Positions 31,319-38,970 of a stretch of 48,499 bases of DNA are shown piece after piece (within the stretch, counting starts at the first letter, position 1; the number at the start of each line of letters is the position of its first letter). Source of the DNA: Candidatus Woesearchaeota archaeon (GTDB lineage Archaea > Nanobdellota > Nanobdellia > Woesearchaeales > ARS49); assembly GCA_003599055.1 (NCBI GenBank), contig QZIM01000016.1:1-48499 (forward strand). Direction: 5' to 3'. Made by a program: the position numbers and the translations under genes. The notes beneath the pieces were generated by a model that made no database searches, had not been told where the DNA came from, and saw only the letters and a list, made by a program, of their open reading frames with translations.

Positions 31319-31567
31319 ACGATTTATTGACGGTTGGTTTTTAAATCTTGTGGAGGATTCCGCGCGGAATAATATTTGTCGTAACGTTTAAATAGGGGTC
31401 GGAAATCTGAAATTCTATGCAAGTGCAGACTATGCAGAACAACTGGACGATTTTTCAGTATTTTGCAGTCTGCATTAAGCACTAAGCACGTTTTCCGCTT
31501 CGGGAAGGGGAAAACGTGCTCGTTGACTTCTTCTTGAAAAAACAGGAAATGCGTGGGAGTGAAAACA
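31319..31567. other. Intergenic region with two inverted repeats
   Basis: TGCAGACT (31424-31431) and AGTCTGCA near 31468 are perfect inverted arms. AGCACGTTTTCC and GGAAAACGTGCT (about 31486-31521) form a 12-bp hairpin with a 12-nt loop. AACGTTTAAATAGG (31384-31397) could be the TATA box of a transcript leading into the 102-residue gene, with a long structured leader. Confidence 0.4.
31337..31348 (-). promoter_or_regulatory. TATA box for SRP RNA
   Basis: The minus strand reads ATTTAAAAACC about 26 nt upstream of the SRP RNA 5' end. Confidence 0.6.
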
Positions 31568-31876
31568 ATGGAAAACTCGTATGAGCAGGAAAGTCCTCGC
31601 TATGGCTTGGCAGAGGGCGGGCGCTACGCGTCGAACCGGTTGATGGCGGCGCATTTGCGTGTATTGAGCAATGAGCCAACGTTGCCTGAGACGAATTTGT
31701 TGCGAAGGGCGCAGTACGAAGGGCAGGCGTGGCTTACGAGAAATGGTATGCCTGAGTATGAGTGCACGGTGGAGCGTCAGGTGTTCCGAGCCGAAGTGCG
31801 TGATGAGTTTGCAGTTGAAGGGGAGGTCGCAGGGCCGGTTTCTCTTGATGCTGTGCTGCAGGACCCGGTCGTATGA
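31568..31876 (+). CDS. Unknown protein, 102 aa
   Basis: A soluble, acidic 102-residue protein with no Cys-rich or membrane feature and no family recognised. GGAGTG lies 6-7 nt before the ATG, which decides the start over a GTG at 31553. The region upstream (31384-31567) contains two hairpins that could be part of its leader. The next small gene starts inside its stop codon (ATGA), so the two are translationally coupled. Confidence 0.6.
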   Translation: MENSYEQESPRYGLAEGGRYASNRLMAAHLRVLSNEPTLPETNLLRRAQYEGQAWLTRNGMPEYECTVERQVFRAEVRDEFAVEGEVAGPVSLDAVLQDPVV

Positions 31877-31971
31877 GCCCCGAAGACTTATTATCGTCGG
31901 CGTGGGAGTCTTTTTACGATGCCAAGCGGTTGCTCAGTGAGGTAAATGACGACGAGCAGGCAACAGGGTAG
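31873..31971 (+). CDS. Unknown small protein, 32 aa, coupled to the previous gene
   Basis: The frame encodes MSPEDLLSSAWESFYDAKRL and 12 more residues ending DEQATG. It looks like one amphipathic helix with an acidic tail. The ATG overlaps the upstream TGA as ATGA, the arrangement seen at several certain gene pairs in this window. That coupling is the main support. Function unknown; it could be a small partner of the 102-residue protein. Confidence 0.5.
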   Translation: MSPEDLLSSAWESFYDAKRLLSEVNDDEQATG

Positions 31972-32041
31972 TTGGGAAGGGCAGTGCTGTCAATGATAGT
32001 GATAACAAGTCATTTTATACCAGTATCGCAGTTCCGATGGT

Positions 32042-32605
32042 ATGGGTGCGCGGTTGCACTTTCTGGGAGTGGGAAGCAGTCACACACGCGGAGTTCTTGG
32101 CGAGGGCGGGTTTCTTATTTTGGGAGACCGGTCGGTTGTTTTGGTTGACCCGGGGCCGGGTGCTGCGCAGGCGCTTGCGCAGTTGAAGATAGCAGGTGTT
32201 GATGCGGTACTCGTGTCGCAAAAGGAGCGCGCACACGATGCGGATTTGGTCGAGGTGAAGAAAGAGCCAAGCGATGAGTTCTCAATTGAGCGTGATGAGG
32301 GAATGTTTCGTATTCGGTTGCCGGATGGGGTGATTGGGTACGTGTTTGATAGGCATAAGAGGCGTGATGATGTTGATGTTCTTGTGGTGCGTGAGGAGTG
32401 CGTGAAGGTTCTTGAGAAGTCGCGGCCAAAGCTGGCAGTGCTTACGGGTTTTTCGTCTGCGGACGGGCAGTTGTATCACGCGCGGGAGTTGCAAAAGCGT
32501 CTTGGGGTGCAAACGATTGCTGCGCACGACGGTCTTGTGGTTGACTTGGTTGCGTATGGCGCGCTTGCCGAGCAAAAGACGCTCAAGGGGTTCTCAAAGG
32601 AGTAA
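32042..32605 (+). CDS. Metallo-beta-lactamase-like protein with degenerate metal site
   Basis: A 187-residue protein. The start (LHFLGVGSSHTRG), VVLVDPGPG and the terminal AVLTGFSSAD resemble a compact metallo-beta-lactamase fold. The HxHxDH motif, which should follow the VDPGPG strand, reads VSQKERAHDADLV, so most zinc ligands are gone. It may be a non-enzymatic relative. GTCATTTTATACC (32011-32023) gives a TATA box about 26 nt upstream. Its 3' end overlaps the convergent presenilin-like gene by 12 bp. Confidence 0.6.
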   Translation: MGARLHFLGVGSSHTRGVLGEGGFLILGDRSVVLVDPGPGAAQALAQLKIAGVDAVLVSQKERAHDADLVEVKKEPSDEFSIERDEGMFRIRLPDGVIGYVFDRHKRRDDVDVLVVREECVKVLEKSRPKLAVLTGFSSADGQLYHARELQKRLGVQTIAAHDGLVVDLVAYGALAEQKTLKGFSKE

Positions 32606-33466
32606 TGTGAAAAGGTAGCCAACAGTACACCCGGCAGTCAAGAATGGTATTGCAGGGTAGAACTTGTCTTTTTGGCTGAGAAGTAAGAGTGTAAGGAGGC
32701 TCAAAGTTGCGCCGGTTGAGACGAGTAATGCCGAAATAAGTCCTTGGTTCGCAAGGACTGCGCCGGAGAGCAGGAGGGGGAATCCGATGTCTCCGCCGCC
32801 AAGGACTGCTGTTCGCGTGGTTCCTTTTTTTGCGCGTTTCAATGGCACTGTTTTTGCAGGTTTGCCGTGCGCAGGTATCATAAGCCCGGCAAAGATGCCG
32901 CTTTTGCTTTGGAATTGCGCCATGGCTATCATGTGCTTGCTGCGCCAAACTGCGTACGCGTCGTAAAAGCTCAAAAGGATAAGGAGGATGAACGCTGCTC
33001 CGACGGAGAGGATGGGGACGAAGATTGCGGCAAGGCCGCCGTAGAGGAATACTTCGGTGAGGTTGTGTATGATGACGGTGGGTCTGAATGTTTTGAGGAG
33101 CGCGGCAAGGACTGCGATGATGGCACTCCAAAGGGAGGGAAGGAAAGCAGAAAGGGATATGTGAAGGCAGACCGTGACGGCGAGGAAGAACCAGAGTTTC
33201 CAAAGGAGGATGGTGTTGAGGCGTATGATGAGGAGAATAAGGCTGGTTCCGATGACGATGGCAATAGTAATGTAGAGGATGCTTTGTGCGGGCGCAAGGT
33301 CGGGCCGCTCAATGGGCACGCCTGCGATTGCAGGGAGTTCTTTCCAGGAGAGTGTTCCGTCTGCTGCGCGCGCGCCGGCGTAGTTTCCGATGACGGCAAG
33401 GCCGACAAGGTGCGATGCGATGAAAAGGAGGAGGAGGGCAAGGGTTACGGGAAAGTTGTGCTTCAT
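32594..33466 (-). CDS. Presenilin/signal-peptide-peptidase-type aspartyl protease (archaeal PSH)
   Basis: A 290-residue protein with about nine membrane segments. The two catalytic aspartates are visible in SFYDAYAVW and LGGGDIGFPLLLSG (YD and GxGD motifs). It would cut membrane proteins within the bilayer, as the archaeal presenilin homologue does. The ATG at 33466 is chosen because the TATA box (TTTATAAA, 33489-33496) would lie inside the coding part of the longer frame from 33505. It is divergent from the COG1325 gene and appears to share that TATA box. Confidence 0.85.
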   Translation of the reverse strand: MKHNFPVTLALLLLFIASHLVGLAVIGNYAGARAADGTLSWKELPAIAGVPIERPDLAPAQSILYITIAIVIGTSLILLIIRLNTILLWKLWFFLAVTVCLHISLSAFLPSLWSAIIAVLAALLKTFRPTVIIHNLTEVFLYGGLAAIFVPILSVGAAFILLILLSFYDAYAVWRSKHMIAMAQFQSKSGIFAGLMIPAHGKPAKTVPLKRAKKGTTRTAVLGGGDIGFPLLLSGAVLANQGLISALLVSTGATLSLLTLLLLSQKDKFYPAIPFLTAGCTVGYLFTLLL

Positions 33467-33485
33467 AAAGGAAATCAACCGCGTG

Positions 33486-33497
33486 TTTTTTATAAAC
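33486..33497. promoter_or_regulatory. Single palindromic TATA box shared by two divergent leaderless genes
   Basis: TTTATAAA (33489-33496) is a perfect palindrome. Its centre lies 26-27 nt from the ATG at 33466 on the minus strand and about 25 nt from the ATG at 33517 on the plus strand. No other TATA-like box is present in the 50-bp spacer. Confidence 0.55.
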
Positions 33498-33516
33498 CTA
33501 CGCATGGCAAAAGGGA

Positions 33517-33963
33517 ATGCGCTGGGTGCATAAGATTACCGCAACAATGCTTGCAAGGGAAGGCGATGTTGTTGAGGAGATAAGGCAGGCGTTAAAGGAG
33601 TTTACGGGTGAAGAGCCAAAAGTGGAAAATATTGAGGAGAGCGAGCGGAAGCTGTTGACGGTTGAGTTAAAAAAAGAGTCGCAGCAAAACGATTTTTTGA
33701 AAAAAATGGTTGCCGGTCTTGGTGAACAGGGGGCGCTGGTTGTGGCGCAGGCAGAGTCGCGGTTGCACGAGGAGGAGCGGGACTGGAATTTTTACATTCG
33801 GCTTGATAAGAAGGAGTATTTGGAGGGGCGAAGGATGGTGCTGACGGACAGTGGGAATTGTGTGCACGTGAAATTGATGCTTGCGGCGTATCCGAAGAAG
33901 CGCGAAGCGGCGATTGCACTGGTGGGACGCCTTTTCGGGTCTTTAGTGAAGAAAAATATATAA
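33517..33963 (+). CDS. COG1325-type RNA-binding protein (predicted exosome-associated)
   Basis: A 148-residue protein. It begins MRWVHKITATMLAREGDVVE and has the RLDKKEYLEGRRMVLTDSGN and CVHVKLMLAAYPKKREAA segments that fit COG1325 proteins, described as predicted exosome subunits or RNA-binding proteins of the RPL5-like fold. It probably acts on RNA in the cytoplasm. The gene ends in ATATATAAAG, which serves as the TATA box of the next gene. The start sits about 25 nt from a shared palindromic TATA box. Confidence 0.75.
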   Translation: MRWVHKITATMLAREGDVVEEIRQALKEFTGEEPKVENIEESERKLLTVELKKESQQNDFLKKMVAGLGEQGALVVAQAESRLHEEERDWNFYIRLDKKEYLEGRRMVLTDSGNCVHVKLMLAAYPKKREAAIALVGRLFGSLVKKNI

Positions 33964-33965
33964 AG
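33955..33965 (+). promoter_or_regulatory. TATA box for the 66-residue membrane protein
   Basis: AATATATAAAG overlaps the stop of the upstream gene and lies about 27 nt before the ATG at 33987. Confidence 0.55.
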
Positions 33966-33986
33966 TGTCGGGGGGTTATACGGGGA

Positions 33987-34187
33987 ATGGCTGTAGCTCC
34001 GCTGAACTCTGCGTTTTTGGCAACAAGTATTTTGGGTTTTCTTATCAGCGGGTTTTATGTTTCTTCAATTTCCAAAACGTGGGCGTTTGCCTTTGGGACC
34101 GTGTTTGCCGTGATGTTTGTGGCAAGTATGGTGTCGATGGTAAGTGGCCCGCCGGACGAGCAGTTAGGTGCTCGAAAAGTATTGTAG
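33987..34187 (+). CDS. Small membrane protein, 66 aa
   Basis: Two membrane helices (about residues 10-28 and 32-54) with a short turn and a charged tail (GPPDEQLGARKVL). It is unrecognised. The start at 33987 is fixed by the TATA box; a longer frame from 33858 overlaps COG1325 and is rejected. A lipoprotein gene follows after 12 bp. Confidence 0.65.
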   Translation: MAVAPLNSAFLATSILGFLISGFYVSSISKTWAFAFGTVFAVMFVASMVSMVSGPPDEQLGARKVL

Positions 34188-34199
34188 GGAGGGATTTGT

Positions 34200-35021
34200 A
34201 TGAAAAGGATAGTGGCACTGATGTTGTTTTTGCTCCTCGTCGCTTGTGCCAAGCCGACAGGGCAGGAAGAGGCGCAGGAGTTGCCGGATACGGCGTCCGG
34301 GCAGGCGCAGGAAGTAGCAAAGACGCCCGAGCCTCAAGCAAGTGAAGCAGGGCAGGTTTCTGAGCCGGAAGTGGGGCGAAAGCCGCCGGCAATGACGCCG
34401 CCGTTTGAGAAAGTGGTTACGCAAACCGCGCCGGATACTACGGTCAGCGCGCCAAAGGCAGAGCTCAGCCCGCAAATTCGTGATTTGCTCAAGCGCTCGC
34501 AGGAAAAATTAACGAGCGTGCAGTATTTGTACGGCGGGACTGCAACGAAAGGATTGTTCCTCAATACCTATTTGGTGAAGGGCGATAAGCGCAAGATAAA
34601 GCTGTACGAGGAGAATTATTACGTGCGCGACGGGTATTATGACAACGTGTACGTGAACTTGGCGGTTGGCTGCTGTGAAGAGCAGGCACGCTGCAAGAGC
34701 CATAATGTGGATAACACGGGAAAGAAGTTTGATGTGGATGTTGCCGCGCTCGGCTTCCCAAGGACGCCGATGGAATGGATGCAGGACATTGAGTCAAACG
34801 CAATCGTGGTTGGCCCGCAAACGTTCAACTCGCGCTCGGTAACGCATATCAAGTATGTGCGCCCGGACGGTGTTGAGGTCTTGATGTGGGTTGATGACAC
34901 GTATGGTGTTCCGCACAAGGTTGTCTTTATGAAGGACGGTGCTGAAACTGAGAAGCACCAGTTCAATGATATGAAGTTCAACGGCCTAAAGGACGCAGAG
35001 TTTGACGCGCCGTGTGACTGA
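34200..35021 (+). CDS. Lipoprotein, possibly LolA-like fold
   Basis: A 273-residue protein with a lipoprotein signal: KR, a hydrophobic stretch and the lipobox LLVAC (Cys16). A Pro/Glu/Ala-rich linker (to about residue 85) precedes a beta-rich domain of about 190 residues with a CCEEQARC cluster and a final Cys. The domain order, with repeated strands such as THIKYVRPDGVEVLMWVDD and GVPHKVVF, recalls LolA/MucB-type lipid-binding folds, but this is only a resemblance. GGGAGG lies 6-8 nt upstream of the ATG. It would face the outside of the cell. Confidence 0.7.
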   Translation: MKRIVALMLFLLLVACAKPTGQEEAQELPDTASGQAQEVAKTPEPQASEAGQVSEPEVGRKPPAMTPPFEKVVTQTAPDTTVSAPKAELSPQIRDLLKRSQEKLTSVQYLYGGTATKGLFLNTYLVKGDKRKIKLYEENYYVRDGYYDNVYVNLAVGCCEEQARCKSHNVDNTGKKFDVDVAALGFPRTPMEWMQDIESNAIVVGPQTFNSRSVTHIKYVRPDGVEVLMWVDDTYGVPHKVVFMKDGAETEKHQFNDMKFNGLKDAEFDAPCD

Positions 35022-35027
35022 AAAGAT

Positions 35028-35050
35028 TCTTTTTTTCTTTTCTTTTTTTT
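35028..35050 (+). terminator. T-rich terminator between convergent genes
   Basis: After the lipoprotein stop, three runs of T (CTTTTTTTCTTTTCTTTTTTTTT) fill the 28-bp gap before the convergent HerA-like stop. Confidence 0.55.
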
Positions 35051-36378
35051 CAGAACTTAAACGCTTCTTTCTTTTCCTGGATGATGCCGGGGGCGCTGCC
35101 GCCGTGCCAGCTGAATCGTGGGCGAATCCGCATGGGGTACATGCGTTCGTTGACGTCATCGACTGCGATGCACGTGCCGCTCATGCGGGGAAGGTCTGCG
35201 AGTTCTTTGTCAAGGCCGACGCGCATAAAGCTCTGGAGCAGGGCGCCAAGGGCGTCGGTGTCGATTTTGGCGGTGAGCCGGTGTGAGAGGATGATGTCGC
35301 TTTGGGTCATAGCGTCGGTGTGGATTTTGCCGGGCTGCTGTGTTGCCATGACCATGGCGATTCCTGGCTGCCTGCCTTCGCGAAGGAGCGTGATGAGGGC
35401 GTCAGAGCTTGCAACTTTGCCGACCGCAGGCAGGAACTCGTGTGCTTCGTCTATCATTATCCAGCAAATGGGCATTTCTTTTTCTTTGGGCTCTTCGTGT
35501 TCTTCCAAAATATAGTGGACTGCCTGGTGGACGGCGCGGAATTCTTCGTTTTTTCGTGCGAGCATGCGTTCAATGAAGAGTTTCATGCAGACAATGCCCA
35601 TGACGAGTTGTTTGATTCTCCAGCCGCCGGGCATGGTGACGTACGGGCTCATATCAAGGACGGAGACTTGTCCTGCGGTGGCGAGTTCTTTGACGGGTGT
35701 TGCCGTGGATGAGAAGAGTCCCCAGCTTTGGCAGCTGATGAATCGGTTTTTTGCCGCGTTTCTGATGGTGTGGTCTTCGGTGTCTTTGTCGATTGCGGCG
35801 ATAATGTCAGGGATGTCGAATTGGGGCGTTTTTTTGCGAAGTTCGAGGATGATGCGTTCGATGAAGATGGCGACGTGGTCTGTGCTTTCAAGTTCGAACG
35901 TGAGGCGCCAGTCGTCGGGGGAGAGTTCTGCGGGGTTAAGGGCAAATGGGGCGTCGGTCGGGATGCCTTCGTCTTTCCATTTTTGGAAGAAGCCAAATGG
36001 AGTGTAGACTTTGACGTTTTTGAGCCCGCTGCCTTCAAATCCCCATTCTTTGAGGAGTGATTCGTCGCGGTGGTTGGGGTATTTCATGGTCCAGTAAATG
36101 CCCATCGTGTCGAGCATGATGACGGAGAGCTTGTTGCGGTGTTCGGGTGGGAGCGTGGCAATGCCTTCGGCGATGACACCCATGCAGTACGACTTGCCTG
36201 AGCCTCGTTTGCCGCAAACAAAGCACACGTGCGCTTTGTTGAGGTCGAGGTAGACGGGCTGTGAGAGTGTGGTGACTGCGCCCATTTTGACGAAGTGTTT
36301 GCCGATGAGGACGGTTCCTTGTGTTCCCCATTTTTTTTGGTCTTTTTCCTCGCGGCCAAGGATGATTTCGTACACCAT
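35050..36378 (-). CDS. HerA/VirB4-like P-loop ATPase (DUF87)
   Basis: A 442-residue protein. Walker A is VCGKRGSGKSYCMG (near residue 60), Walker B is ICWIMIDEAHEFLP (near 320), and a sensor-type ATQQPGKIH and an Arg-containing DIILSHRL follow. These fit HerA/FtsK-superfamily ATPases, hexameric DNA or protein translocases. No nurA or mre11/rad50 neighbour is present, so a repair role is not supported by context; a role in a membrane-linked pump is equally open. CATTAAAATAC about 26-30 nt upstream supports the leaderless ATG at 36378. Confidence 0.8.
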   Translation of the reverse strand: MVYEIILGREEKDQKKWGTQGTVLIGKHFVKMGAVTTLSQPVYLDLNKAHVCFVCGKRGSGKSYCMGVIAEGIATLPPEHRNKLSVIMLDTMGIYWTMKYPNHRDESLLKEWGFEGSGLKNVKVYTPFGFFQKWKDEGIPTDAPFALNPAELSPDDWRLTFELESTDHVAIFIERIILELRKKTPQFDIPDIIAAIDKDTEDHTIRNAAKNRFISCQSWGLFSSTATPVKELATAGQVSVLDMSPYVTMPGGWRIKQLVMGIVCMKLFIERMLARKNEEFRAVHQAVHYILEEHEEPKEKEMPICWIMIDEAHEFLPAVGKVASSDALITLLREGRQPGIAMVMATQQPGKIHTDAMTQSDIILSHRLTAKIDTDALGALLQSFMRVGLDKELADLPRMSGTCIAVDDVNERMYPMRIRPRFSWHGGSAPGIIQEKKEAFKF

Positions 36379-36425
36379 TTTTGATGGTGAAAAGAGCAGG
36401 AGTATTTTAATGGTTTGGGATTATG

Positions 36426-36534
36426 GCAAGTCCGGCAAATAATGGAACAGGTCCTCAAATAGTTAATATCTGGTCGGGCTGGACTTGCGAGATAGTCAAT
36501 CCATACAAGTTCCATTATTTTATGGATTGACTAT
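36426..36534 (-). other. Nested inverted repeats between the HerA-like and coiled-coil genes
   Basis: Three pairs of arms interleave. A: GCAAGTCCGGC (36426-36436) with GCTGGACTTGC (36478-36488), one G-U pair. B: AATAATGGAAC (36438-36448) with GTTCCATTATT (36509-36519). C: ATAGTCAATCCATA (36492-36505) with TATGGATTGACTAT (36521-36534), 14 bp perfect. The order A B A' C B' C' allows pseudoknotted or alternative folds. The right part overlaps the end of the next CDS. Confidence 0.55.
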
Positions 36535-36916
36535 GCTTGCCCCGAAGGCGCTGTAGTTTTTGGATGAGTGCCTCGCGTTCTTGGGGTGTTTGTGCCGTGT
36601 CTATTGCTTGGGCGAGTGCGTTCAGTTCTTGGCTTCGTCGTTCACCCGCGATTTGTGAGTTGACAAAGGCGATGACGGGGTCTGTTTGTCGCGCGGCAGC
36701 GGCAAAGCGTTGTTTGAGTTGGGCAAGCGTTTGGGCAAGCGTTTCGAGTTGTTGGGTCACGTGCGGCCCGCCTATGACTAAGAGGTCTAAGTCAGGGTTT
36801 TCCTGCATTTCTGCACGGGTGGAAAGGTTGTAGAGATGTTCAAGAAGTGAGGGGAGGACGGTGTTTAGGACGCGGATGTTCTCGGTTAGGGCACGGAGGT
36901 CTTGGACGGGAGGCAT
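36515..36916 (-). CDS. Helical protein of unknown function, 133 aa
   Basis: A 133-residue, Gln/Leu/Ala-rich protein predicted to be mostly alpha-helical with heptad-like runs (LETLAQTLAQLKQRFAAAAR; QELNALAQAIDTAQ), so a coiled coil is likely. No family is recognised. CTTTTAATAAA about 26 nt upstream supports a leaderless ATG at 36916. Its 3' end lies within a strongly folded inverted-repeat region. Confidence 0.6.
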   Translation of the reverse strand: MPPVQDLRALTENIRVLNTVLPSLLEHLYNLSTRAEMQENPDLDLLVIGGPHVTQQLETLAQTLAQLKQRFAAAARQTDPVIAFVNSQIAGERRSQELNALAQAIDTAQTPQEREALIQKLQRLRGKHSQSIK

Positions 36917-36967
36917 AAAAGAAGGGAGGGCTGGTTTATTAAAAGGGTTTCGATGGTGTGTGCAGCG

Positions 36968-37363
36968 TTATTTGATGTCGAGGACTAATCGCGGCTCAAG
37001 GGTCTTGCAGTATTCCGCAAGCAGTCTTCGGTGGCAGCGCGCGGGTGTTTCTTCGCAGCAGAGCGTGGTGAGGTCAAGGGTGAGTGCGGCGTCAAGGAAT
37101 GTGCGTATTTCTTCGCGCAGGGGTTCTGATGAGAGGTGGTCAATGTATCGCGTTTCGAATTGGTTCCAAGGGAGGCCGCGTTTGTAATAAGCGCCGATGA
37201 GTTTTGGGGGTGGTGCGAGTTGGGGGAGCCAAAGGTCGTAGCTTGTGCGCAGGATGCGTTCATCGGGAGTTATGCCGTCATTGTACGTGTGCCTGCTCAT
37301 AATGGAGATGCGAAGCCCGTCGGATGTTTTGGGAGGGGTGTAGATGCAGCCTGTTTTGAGCAT
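36968..37363 (-). CDS. DUF488 family protein
   Basis: A 131-residue protein. ISIMSRHTYNDG near the start and LCCEETPARCHRRLLAEYC near the C-terminus match DUF488, a small family whose conserved Cys/His/Arg cluster (CxExxxxxCHR) is its signature. The biochemical function of the family is not established; a link to DNA or redox processes is only suggested. TTTTTATATTC about 27 nt upstream supports the ATG at 37363. Confidence 0.8.
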   Translation of the reverse strand: MLKTGCIYTPPKTSDGLRISIMSRHTYNDGITPDERILRTSYDLWLPQLAPPPKLIGAYYKRGLPWNQFETRYIDHLSSEPLREEIRTFLDAALTLDLTTLCCEETPARCHRRLLAEYCKTLEPRLVLDIK

Positions 37364-37417
37364 AATCTGAAGAGGCGAATAAGAATATAAAAAAATGAAG
37401 GAAAAAGAAAAGAGAGT

Positions 37418-38659
37418 TTAGAGTTCTGCTGCCGTGACGATGTTGACGCGGCATTCGGTTGGCTTGACTCTGCTGTCCATTGCAACGATGTGTTTTAGGG
37501 ACGAGCGTTCGGCAACGTCAACAAGGTCGCGCTCAACCGAGCCGTCAAGGACGACTGCGTAAACGCCTGAGTTGAGCGTTTTGAGCGTGCTGGAGAGTTC
37601 TGCCATGGGGACTTTGCCAAGGACGTTCATTTTGTCGTCAAGGACGAGTGCGCCTTTGGTGCCAAGGAGTCCTTCAAGCATGGTGCCGATTGCTTTTTTC
37701 TCACTGTCGTTAAGGGCTGCCTTGCTGGGCGCGGGTCTTGCCGCTGCCATCGGGCGCTGTCCCGGGCGCGGTGGCGCGGAGCCTGGGCGCATCATGGGCT
37801 TGCGAATCGCGTGCGAGGTATCGATGTTGGATAATTCCAGTTTGGCTTGTTCTGCGGTGATGCGGGAGCGAAGTGCCTTGTGGATTTCCTTTTTGGCGAG
37901 TTCCTCAACTTCTTTGCCGTCGGGTGCGCGGGTGACAAAGTCGACTTCTGCGACGTTAAAGAGGTCGCGAAGGATTAAGTTTCCTCCGCGGTCTCCGTCG
38001 ACGAAGGCAACGATGTCTTTGCGCTTGGAAAGTTCGATGATGGTGGGCGGGACTGAGGTTCCGTTCATTGCGATGACGTTTTTGAATCCGTGTTTGAGGA
38101 GGTTCACAACGTCTGCTCTGCCTTCGACCACGATGACTTCTTCGCTTTCGTCAATGCCGGGTCCTGCGGGGAGGCGGTCTTTGCCGTATTCGCCGACTTC
38201 CATGACGCGGACTGCCTGGGAGACTTCGTCTGCGATTTCCATGCTGTCGGGCATGATGGTGTCGACCATTGAGCGCAGGAGTTGTTTTGCGCGTTCGATG
38301 ACTTGTTGGCGCTTGCTGATGCGGACATCTTCGATGTTGCTGACGCGAACTTTTGCGTTGCAGGGTCCGATGCGCTGGATGACTTCAAGGGCGGCCGCGA
38401 CGATTGCGGTTTCTGCTTTGTCAAGGGAGCTGGGGATGATGATTTGTCCCATTCCTTTGCCGCCGCGAACGTCGATGTTGACTTCGATTCTGCCGATTCT
38501 GCCCGAGCGTTGGAGTTCGCGCAGTTCGAGTTCTTCGCCAAGGAGCCCTTCGGTTTGGCCAAAGATTGCTCCGATGACGTCTGGCCGGTCAACGACGCCG
38601 TCTATTTCGATGGTCGCCGTGACGGTATATTTGGATGATACTGGACTGATTTTTGCCAT
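37418..38659 (-). CDS. dnaG: Archaeal DnaG-like primase/exosome subunit
   Basis: A 413-residue protein. A conserved N-terminal domain (KYTVTATIEIDGVVDRPDVIGAIFG region) precedes a TOPRIM domain with EEVIVVEGRADVV and AFVDGDRGG, followed by a Pro/Arg/Ala linker and a C-terminal domain. The layout is that of archaeal DnaG, which has RNA-primer activity and also binds the exosome. Here the exosome proteins are not nearby. The start at 38659 has GGGGGA about 6 nt upstream and a TATTTTTAGC box further up. It is of normal length. Confidence 0.95.
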   Translation of the reverse strand: MAKISPVSSKYTVTATIEIDGVVDRPDVIGAIFGQTEGLLGEELELRELQRSGRIGRIEVNIDVRGGKGMGQIIIPSSLDKAETAIVAAALEVIQRIGPCNAKVRVSNIEDVRISKRQQVIERAKQLLRSMVDTIMPDSMEIADEVSQAVRVMEVGEYGKDRLPAGPGIDESEEVIVVEGRADVVNLLKHGFKNVIAMNGTSVPPTIIELSKRKDIVAFVDGDRGGNLILRDLFNVAEVDFVTRAPDGKEVEELAKKEIHKALRSRITAEQAKLELSNIDTSHAIRKPMMRPGSAPPRPGQRPMAAARPAPSKAALNDSEKKAIGTMLEGLLGTKGALVLDDKMNVLGKVPMAELSSTLKTLNSGVYAVVLDGSVERDLVDVAERSSLKHIVAMDSRVKPTECRVNIVTAAEL

Positions 38660-38828
38660 TGGTTTCCCCCAAAGACTTAAGAAAGAACGGTTTTTGCTAA
38701 AAATAAGACTGAATTGGCCTTCTTTATTGATTTTCGGCGTTTTCTTGTCTCATTTGTGGCATTTCGGACATGGATTGATTGTGAATGTTCCGTTTTCGTT
38801 CTTTCGTACGTCTTATTCGATTTTGTCT
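38660..38828. other. Non-coding stretch upstream of dnaG
   Basis: T-rich sequence with the dnaG promoter elements (TATTTTTAG near 38697-38706 on the minus strand) and no ORF that I accept. The 3' end of the candidate RNA at 38829 adjoins it. Confidence 0.4.
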
Positions 38829-38938
38829 TGAGAAAAGGTTTTGTAGCCCTAAACACTAACCCCCAAGTTCACAGCAAGGCATTCGCCAACGCTCTATTGG
38901 GTACTCTCGTGAAGGGCGGTGAATATGACCTTTTCTCA
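38829..38938 (-). ncRNA. Candidate structured RNA, about 110 nt
   Basis: Perfect 11-bp terminal arms TGAGAAAAGGT (38829-38839) and ACCTTTTCTCA (38928-38938) enclose 88 nt. On the minus strand CTTAAATACT (38961-38970) lies about 26 nt before the predicted 5' end at 38938-38940, exactly where a TATA box should be. No ORF fits. It does not resemble 5S rRNA, RNase P or a C/D-box RNA as far as I can see. The A+T-rich arms are long enough for a stable stem. Confidence 0.5.
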
Positions 38939-38960
38939 GTATTATTTTCTATGGTTTGTC

Positions 38961-38970
38961 AGTATTTAAG
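38961..38970 (-). promoter_or_regulatory. TATA box for the candidate RNA
   Basis: CTTAAATACT on the minus strand, centred 26-28 nt from the outer end of the 11-bp stem. Confidence 0.45.

Noticed and set aside
31568-31971. Toxin-antitoxin reading of the 102/32-residue pair
   Set aside because: Neither protein shows a toxin fold or DNA-binding motif; only the overlap supports the idea.
35050-36378. HerA-NurA DNA-end resection operon
   Set aside because: The ATPase is HerA-like but no nurA, mre11 or rad50 gene is adjacent.
38829-38938. 5S rRNA in the 110-nt paired segment
   Set aside because: The size and terminal stem are similar, but the conserved internal 5S sequences are absent.
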